Shown here piece after piece: positions 58,840 through 64,000 of a stretch of DNA of 64,000 nt; positions within the stretch are counted from its first letter, which is position 1, and the number at the start of each line of letters is the position of its first letter. The position numbers and the translations under genes are program-made. Under the pieces are notes generated by a model that saw nothing but the letters and a program-made list of their open reading frames with translations, did no database searches and had not been told where the DNA came from. This DNA comes from CAMDPA01 sp963825625 (lineage in GTDB: Bacteria > Pseudomonadota > Alphaproteobacteria > Rhizobiales > Hyphomicrobiaceae), in contig CAWGUF010000012.1 in the NCBI GenBank assembly GCA_963825625.1, positions 124,001 through 188,000 of the forward strand, read 5' to 3'.

Positions 58840-59523
58840 CTATGGCCTCAAAGCCGCCAGCGCGGCCGGCAGGTCACAAAGGCGGTCTATCACGCCATCC
58901 GCCCCGATTTCAGCCGCCGGCGTCGTCGTATATCCGAAGCTGACGGCCACCACAGGCACGCCCGCCGCGCGCGCCGCTCCGACATCCGCCGCGCTGTCGC
59001 CGACCATGACGGCCTCGCTGACTGCCGCCCCCAGGCCGCCGATCGCCGCCAGGAGCATGGCTGGATCGGGCTTGCGCGGCAGCGCTGGCGTCTCGCCCAC
59101 CACGGCAGTGAAGAACCGCGATATCCCCAGATCGGACAAGGTGCGGACGGTGATCTGGTGCGGCTTGTTGGTGCAGATCCCGAGCCTGACCCCTCCATCG
59201 CTGAGCTGGCTCAGCAACTCGATGCCACCCGCGAAGATCTGGCTGCGCCCCGCACCGATCTCGCCATAGCGCCGGGCGAAGTGCATGTGCAGCTTGTCCA
59301 TCAGGGCGGCATCGCTGTGCCGGCCAAGCCGCGTCAGAGCGCGCTCGACCAGGACCCGCGCCCCGCCGCCGATCATCGGCACGACATCGCTTTCGGCGAA
59401 CGTCGCCAGCCCGGCCGCCGCGAGCGCCGCGTTGAGACAGTCCGCGATGTCGCCGGCGCTGTCGATCAGCGTTCCGTCTAGGTCGAACACAACCGCGCGG
59501 GGCCAGTCTGCCGTCATAGCCAT
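58840..59523 (-). CDS. gph: Phosphoglycolate phosphatase (HAD superfamily)
   Basis: A 227-residue HAD phosphatase: nucleophile motif AVVFDLDGTLIDSAGDI, motif II LGICTNKP, the lysine in LPRKPDPAMLL, and the acidic motif VMVGDSAADVGAARAAG. The family dephosphorylates 2-phosphoglycolate or similar metabolites. The ATG at 59523 follows the pgk stop codon by one base, so the genes are translationally coupled. A second in-frame ATG is six bases on. Confidence 0.85.
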   Translation of the reverse strand: MAMTADWPRAVVFDLDGTLIDSAGDIADCLNAALAAAGLATFAESDVVPMIGGGARVLVERALTRLGRHSDAALMDKLHMHFARRYGEIGAGRSQIFAGGIELLSQLSDGGVRLGICTNKPHQITVRTLSDLGISRFFTAVVGETPALPRKPDPAMLLAAIGGLGAAVSEAVMVGDSAADVGAARAAGVPVVAVSFGYTTTPAAEIGADGVIDRLCDLPAALAALRP

Positions 59524-59524
59524 G

Positions 59525-60685
59525 TCAGTCGCGCGCCAGAGCCGCCACGCCGGGCAGCTCGCGCCCTTCAAGCCATTCGAGGAATGCGCCGCCGGCCGTT
59601 GAGACGTACGTGAAGTCTCCCGTGACACCGGCGGCGTTGAGCGCGGCAACCGTATCGCCTCCGCCCGCCACCGACGTCAGCTTTCCCGCTTTCGTCATTT
59701 CGGCCGCCTGTTTGGCCAGCGCGAATGTCCCTTCGCCGAAAGGCGCGATCTCGAATGCACCCAGCGGCCCATTCCAAAGCAGTGTCCGGCAGCCTTCGAT
59801 GACCTTTGCAAGATGCGCCACCGACTTCGGCCCGACATCGAGGATCATCATGTCCGCAGGTGTCGCTGCGATGTCGACCACCTGCGAGGCCGCACCAGCC
59901 TTGAATTCCGCTGCCACGACCGCGTCGACCGGCAATACGATCTCGCGGCCTTTGGCTTTGGCTTCCGCCATGATCTCGCGCGCGGTGGTGTGGAAGTCGG
60001 GTTCGGCCAGCGACTTGCCGACGCCGATGCCCTGCGCCTGCAGGAACGTATTGGCCATGCCGCCGCCGATGATCAGCTTGTCGACCTTGGCCAGCAGATT
60101 GGTCAGAACGGGAATTTTCGTCGAGACCTTGGCGCCGCCGACCACCGCCGCAGTCGGCCGCCGAGGGTTTTCCAGCGCAACGCGCAGAGCGTTGATCTCC
60201 TCCATCATCAGCGGCCCGGCGAAGGCGGGCAGCACATGCGCCAGCCCCTCTGTGGACGCATGCGCACGATGTGCGGCCGAGAAGGCGTCGTTGACATAGA
60301 GGTCGCCGAGCTTCGCCATTTCCGCGACGAAAGCAGCATCGTTCTTCTCTTCGCCGGCATGGAACCGCGTATTCTCCAGCACCGCGATCTGTCCGTCGGA
60401 CATGCTGCCAACGACGGCGGCGGCCTCGGCACCGATGCAGTCGCCGGCGAACGCGACCGGTTGGCCGACGAGCTTGGCGAGTATCTCTGCCACCGGCTTC
60501 AGCGATTGGCTCTCGTCGCGTCCCTTCGGCCGCCCGAAGTGGGAGACGACGATCACCTTCGCGCCGCGCTGAGCAAGGTCCTTCAGACCCTCGACCAGAC
60601 GTTCCAGGCGTGTCGCGTCGCTAACCTTGCCATCTTTGACCGGAACGTTGAGATCGGCACGCACGATGATACGCTTGGCCGCCAC
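59525..60685 (-). CDS. pgk: Phosphoglycerate kinase
   Basis: This 386-residue glycolytic/Calvin-cycle kinase transfers phosphate between 1,3-bisphosphoglycerate and ADP. Motifs are RIIVRADLNVPVKDGKV, VSHFGRPKG, VLENTRFHAGEEKN, GGAKVSTKIPVL and the nucleotide loop VAGGGDTVAALN. The first canonical start in frame is the GTG at 60685. The family N-terminus continues in frame upstream (NLDRLKPISKADVAAKRIIV). There a GAGGA ribosome-binding site precedes an ATA codon at 60724, so the real start may be non-canonical or misread. It is followed by gph with one base between. Confidence 0.93.
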   Translation of the reverse strand: MAAKRIIVRADLNVPVKDGKVSDATRLERLVEGLKDLAQRGAKVIVVSHFGRPKGRDESQSLKPVAEILAKLVGQPVAFAGDCIGAEAAAVVGSMSDGQIAVLENTRFHAGEEKNDAAFVAEMAKLGDLYVNDAFSAAHRAHASTEGLAHVLPAFAGPLMMEEINALRVALENPRRPTAAVVGGAKVSTKIPVLTNLLAKVDKLIIGGGMANTFLQAQGIGVGKSLAEPDFHTTAREIMAEAKAKGREIVLPVDAVVAAEFKAGAASQVVDIAATPADMMILDVGPKSVAHLAKVIEGCRTLLWNGPLGAFEIAPFGEGTFALAKQAAEMTKAGKLTSVAGGGDTVAALNAAGVTGDFTYVSTAGGAFLEWLEGRELPGVAALARD

Positions 60686-60921
60686 GTCGGCCTTTGATAT
60701 CGGCTTCAGCCTATCGAGATTTATCGCCGCTTCCTCGCTGGGGGCACCGCCCGCTCCCGTAATTGAGACACCAGGGCTTTAGCCGCCGGGCGGAGGCCGC
60801 GCAAGCCGGCCCGCACGTGCGTTCCCCGCATGCTTAAGCGGCCGGCTTGTTTTGCCCGATTTTCGGCACAGGGAGCAGTTAGCCAGAAGCGATGACCTGC
60901 AACACGAATCGAAGGCACCGC

Positions 60922-61371
60922 ATGATGAGGCGATCGGCACAAGGCTTGGTCGCCGGCGCGGTATTGGCGCTCTGGCTCGCGGGGCCGGCCGCAGCCGTGC
61001 GCGCATGGATGCAGGAGGCGCAGTTGCGTGGCGAGCTGGTCGGCCGGCAGCTGACGGGTGTTTATCCCGGCGGCATGGCCTGGCGGGAGTTGATCGACAC
61101 CGCCGGAACCTCCGTCTACGAAGAGCATGGGCTGGCGCGGCCTGGGCGCTGGACCATCAAGGGCGAGCTGTTCTGCTTTGCCTATGCCCCGCCGACCATG
61201 GGCGGCTGCTTCCGTCTCGTGAAGCACTCGGCCAACTGTTATGAGCTCTACACCGCCTCGATCGGGGGCCATATGCCGAAAGATCCGCCGTCGGCACAAT
61301 CGATGTCGTGGAACGGCCGCCTCTGGCGCGAAGCCGAGCGTGCGACGTGCGAGGACAAGCCGATCTCGTGA
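60922..61371 (+). CDS. Secreted hypothetical protein
   Basis: A 149-residue protein with a signal peptide (MMRRSAQGLVAGAVLALWLAGPAAA). The mature domain has four cysteines (ELFCFAYAPP, GGCFRLV, NCYELYTASI, TCEDKPIS) and several conserved-looking Trp/Gly positions. It resembles small periplasmic proteins of Bradyrhizobium relatives of unknown function. It is divergent from pgk. Confidence 0.65.
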   Translation: MMRRSAQGLVAGAVLALWLAGPAAAVRAWMQEAQLRGELVGRQLTGVYPGGMAWRELIDTAGTSVYEEHGLARPGRWTIKGELFCFAYAPPTMGGCFRLVKHSANCYELYTASIGGHMPKDPPSAQSMSWNGRLWREAERATCEDKPIS

Positions 61372-61589
61372 GCGGTAGTTGCAGGGCGATCGCGGAGGCC
61401 CGCACTTGCCGTCGATGGGCCCCGCTGTGAACGCGAGCTAGGCGAGTGTTGCCAGTCCGCCTCCGGCCTCATCAACGGAACGAAGACGGTTTCGGGGGCA
61501 AAGCGACAACTTAACGAGGCTTGTGCTCGGTTCAGCGACGGGCACCCGACAGCTATTCGCGCTTTTTGCGTAGCCCTAATGGCATATTG

Positions 61590-62711
61590 TCAGGTATCCA
61601 AGAGCTTCTCCCGCTCAAGCACGGCCCGCACCTGTTCGAACACGGCGCTGAGCTGGCCCTTGGGGAAGCGGATCTGACCAAGCCCGTGGATGTTGGAGAA
61701 CTCTTCGCAACCCTCTTCCAAAAGGACGATGGCACGAGGAAATCCCAAGCGTCCTTGGAACAGGCCGACCTCGTGGACCACGTTCGTGCGGGCAACGAGC
61801 GCGCCGTCAGCGCGCTCATCTTCGGCGGTCATGATCAGAAACGCGAAGGCAGCGGCGTCGAGCAACTGCGACAGCCGCTCGATGTTGGAGATGCCGGCAA
61901 CCGGCACGCTGTTGAACTCGTCGACCGGCAAATGAAGGCCATCCGCAATGAAGTCCTTCAGTTCGCGCCACAACAGCGATCGGCCATGACCGATAAATAC
62001 GTTTGTGCCTATGCGACCGCTTCGGGCTGTCTGCTGATCTAGACGCTGAATGTGCGATGCACTTTCGCGGCAAGCACGCTCTAGCTGGTCAAGAGATGCT
62101 TCCAGGGAGGAGGCAGCGACCGGCACTGCTGCAATACGCTGGTGAGGGGAGGCCTGGAGGCCTTGGGTCAATGCCAGCGTATCCCGGCTCCAAATCTGAC
62201 CGCTAGGCAATAAGGCGCGGGTCGTGGTGGCGACGTCATGCGGGTTCAACTTTTCGATCTGTGCAAGTTTGCGCTTCAGGTAGGGGTCGTTAACCGTAGC
62301 GCGCTCGGCATTCAGAATAGAAACCGCCTCCTCCTTCAGGCGCGAGAAGCGAGCAGCGATCGGGCTCAGCCAGTCGTTGATCGCATCAAGGTCGGGATTG
62401 CCTGCCTGTTTGATGATCTGCTTCATCACAGCATCGGCGTCGTGCTCGCGCCAGATCGTGTTCGGCTGATGGGTAGGCCACTGATTCATCAGGCCCCATT
62501 CTCTGCTGAATTGCGCCGATGGTGGCCGGGGCGCGAGATCGCGAGTGTAGACTGTGGCGTGATAGCCGATGTTGGAGCCGGACCAAGCTTTTCCCACCGC
62601 CTCGGCGGCCTTGGCGAGCGCACTTAGCTTGGTCTGCATTGCGGATGCGCGCATGCCGGTCAGGACATCGGCGATCTCGGCGGCGATGCGAAAAAGGTCC
62701 TGCGTTGCCAT
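61590..62711 (-). CDS. TIR-like nucleotide-binding domain protein, putative anti-phage effector
   Basis: A 373-residue protein. The last 140 residues match the predicted nucleotide-binding TIR-like domain (PF10137 type): GTNVFIGHGRSLLWRELKDF, then FLIMTAEDER, and the signature RTNVVHEVGLFQGRLGFPRA, whose glutamate is the expected NADase residue, followed by IVLLEEGCEEFSNIHGLGQI. Such domains are effectors in CBASS-, Pycsar- or Avs-like defence and cleave NAD+ when activated. The N-terminal 230 residues are helical and unassigned; they would be the sensor. No cyclase, STING or second defence gene is visible, although the window ends close by. The start at 62711 follows a weak ribosome-binding site. 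Confidence 0.7.
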   Translation of the reverse strand: MATQDLFRIAAEIADVLTGMRASAMQTKLSALAKAAEAVGKAWSGSNIGYHATVYTRDLAPRPPSAQFSREWGLMNQWPTHQPNTIWREHDADAVMKQIIKQAGNPDLDAINDWLSPIAARFSRLKEEAVSILNAERATVNDPYLKRKLAQIEKLNPHDVATTTRALLPSGQIWSRDTLALTQGLQASPHQRIAAVPVAASSLEASLDQLERACRESASHIQRLDQQTARSGRIGTNVFIGHGRSLLWRELKDFIADGLHLPVDEFNSVPVAGISNIERLSQLLDAAAFAFLIMTAEDERADGALVARTNVVHEVGLFQGRLGFPRAIVLLEEGCEEFSNIHGLGQIRFPKGQLSAVFEQVRAVLEREKLLDT

Positions 62712-63009
62712 TCGGATCCCCAAGGACTGTCGTACGCCGTGCCCAACGCGCACCGACGATCATGGTAGGTGCTTCCAGAAGTGCAGTGATTTGCGACTGC
62801 GGTTAGGCGCGACGGCAAGTCATCCACGAAATTCACAGGCTATGTGTCCTCAGGCGACCGCTTCCCGGGGGGGGGGTGCAGTGCACCTGCCTGCAACTTG
62901 CCGGTTTGTCGCGGACGAGACTGCCCCCTCCGTTCCGGTATCGTGACGCCCAGTTTGAGGATGGTACCGACAGGCACCATCCATAGGCCGGGCGTGATGC
63001 CCGGTCCGC
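62712..63009. other. Intergenic region with a 10-G homopolymer
   Basis: These 298 bases lie upstream of the TIR-like gene. A run of ten G sits at 62867-62876, followed by TGCAGTGCACCTGC. No gene or promoter element is convincing. The run is either a consensus problem or a slippage-prone tract. Confidence 0.5.
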
Positions 63010-63873
63010 CTACACCCTTGCGCCGTCAAGTCGCGCCAGGAACGATCCGCACGCCTGCGCAATATGCCCCTCTGAAACGTCGCCTTCGATGCTCTCGGCA
63101 TTGGCGACCACATCGAAGGTCCCGCGCTGGGTCTCCAGCTGCAGCCAGTAGTATGGCGCGCCGGTGAGCGGGTTGACATGACGGATCGAGCGGCGCACCA
63201 CGCCGGTCGCCAGACCAAGCGTGATCGGGCTGTTGCCGTAGATCAGCCGCACGTCAGGCACATCGGCTTCCGTAACTGGGGAGAAGGCACCGGGCCTTAT
63301 CCTGCGATTTGTTGGCGTCGCCGCCGCATAGGCGGCCTTGTCCGCAAACGCCCAAACGGCATGCGCGCAGCAGACAATCTGCGCAACGGTCTGATACGAT
63401 GGCTTACGCAAGCGGTGCAGACCATAAGGTGCAAGCTCCAAGACGATAACCTGTTCGCGGCCGTTGGCGGTGGCAGGTGGAAGCCAGGCCAGGCACGAGC
63501 CCTCGAGCGGGTTGGAACGTTCGACATCGAGGAAGCGGCCGATTCTGATCGTGCAGTTCGACAGTCCGCGATGGAACGGCGTAATCGACGGGACCACCAG
63601 CGGCGCCGGCTCGCTGGTCGTCGGATTACCAGCGAGTTTTCTGAGCGAGGCGCGGATACCAGGCGGCAAAGTCGCCGGTGGTGTCGCTCGTTCGCGGGGC
63701 GCTTGCGGATAGTGGAACCAAAGCTCCGCTCCCTCGCGGCTCCGCCACACCCGATAGGTGCCGCCGGGAGCTTCCACGCTTCGCGTTCTTGTCTCCGCCA
63801 CATTAATGAGAAACTGGGCAAATTCCAGCGTCCATCCGGCGGGAAAGCCCAGTGCGTGCAGTCTGGTACTCAT
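63010..63873 (-). CDS. Hypothetical protein (287 aa) of the accessory end
   Basis: A 287-residue soluble protein with no recognised domain. It contains several conserved-looking segments (FPAGWTLEFAQFLINVAET, YRVWRSREGAELWFHYPQA, NPLTGAPYYWLQLETQRGTF). The N-terminus begins MSTRLHALGFPAGW at 63873, after a GTGAGG site. It is read in the same direction as the TIR-like gene but separated from it by 298 bp. It could belong to the same defence or accessory module, but nothing proves this. Confidence 0.55.
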   Translation of the reverse strand: MSTRLHALGFPAGWTLEFAQFLINVAETRTRSVEAPGGTYRVWRSREGAELWFHYPQAPRERATPPATLPPGIRASLRKLAGNPTTSEPAPLVVPSITPFHRGLSNCTIRIGRFLDVERSNPLEGSCLAWLPPATANGREQVIVLELAPYGLHRLRKPSYQTVAQIVCCAHAVWAFADKAAYAAATPTNRRIRPGAFSPVTEADVPDVRLIYGNSPITLGLATGVVRRSIRHVNPLTGAPYYWLQLETQRGTFDVVANAESIEGDVSEGHIAQACGSFLARLDGARV

Positions 63874-64000
63874 GAGACGCCTCACCTCACGCCAGCGCAG
63901 CATGGCCCTCACGCTCGGCTGCGAGTACGCGGCCAACGCTGCGTCACCTTCGTGGTCACTGTGACAGCGCCGGAGCGGCTTGCCTAGTTCACCCAGGCAA

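Overview
The window is GC-rich, densely coded chromosomal DNA of an alphaproteobacterium, most likely Hyphomicrobiales (Bradyrhizobium/Xanthobacteraceae-like). The reasons are a ligABC/ligI protocatechuate 4,5-cleavage set, an alpha-type porin with the NCC-DLEERIAELE leader, a giant two-TM coiled-coil protein resembling rhizobial growth-pole proteins, FixK/FNR-type TTGAT-N4-ATCAA boxes and an ffh-rpsP-rimM block. No rRNA, tRNA, CRISPR array, transposase or phage gene was seen. All functions are read from sequence motifs alone.

Layout. 1-0.76 kb: moeB (cut by the window edge). 0.87-7.2 kb: aspartate dehydrogenase plus a ThDP enzyme, a VOC protein, an FAD monooxygenase and a gamma-glutamyltransferase-like protein. 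7.2-9.4 kb: an RhlE-like DEAD-box helicase. 9.7-24.6 kb: an aromatic-acid catabolic region with a LysE-type exporter, a LigU/PrpF isomerase, ligI, a TrpB2-like PLP enzyme, a UbiD decarboxylase with an unusual tail, ligA-ligB-ligC, an aldehyde dehydrogenase, a second ligA/ligB pair and a divergent Rieske oxygenase. 24.6-26.8 kb: four small c-type cytochromes and an orphan HicA-like protein. 27-28.7 kb: two paralogous membrane-anchored helix-hairpin-helix proteins. 28.8-36 kb: nadE, a cupin, a NAGPA-domain protein, rimM, DUF3179, rpsP and ffh. 36.3-49 kb: a LuxR-type regulator, a sugar dehydrogenase, a methyltransferase, dapF, DUF4188, a hydrolase, gcdH, hsp20, a truncated haemoglobin, a porin, ferredoxin reductase plus ferredoxin, and an Hpt protein. 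49.4-61.4 kb: the coiled-coil polar-growth candidate, a dipeptide epimerase, an MFS transporter with a threonine dehydratase-like enzyme, thiD, ccdA, gph and pgk. 61.6-64 kb: an accessory end with a TIR-like nucleotide-binding (putative defence effector) protein and an unknown protein.

How the genes work together. Protocatechuate would be opened by LigAB, oxidised by LigC to pyrone dicarboxylate, hydrolysed by LigI to oxalomesaconate and isomerised by LigU. The hydratase LigJ and aldolase LigK are not in the window. The Rieske oxygenase, FAD monooxygenase and UbiD decarboxylase are plausible feeders of this route. Two perfect FNR/FixK-type boxes lie between ligA2B2 and the Rieske gene. Similar boxes lie upstream of the cytochrome genes and the truncated haemoglobin, suggesting oxygen-responsive control.

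Data quality. Nine genes (ffh, fpr, ligB, lysE, ligU, the rhlE-like gene, the Rieske gene, a sugar dehydrogenase and thiD) are broken by single-base shifts while their neighbours are intact. ffh is essential, so consensus errors are the likeliest cause. I give the full gene spans and locate the shifts.
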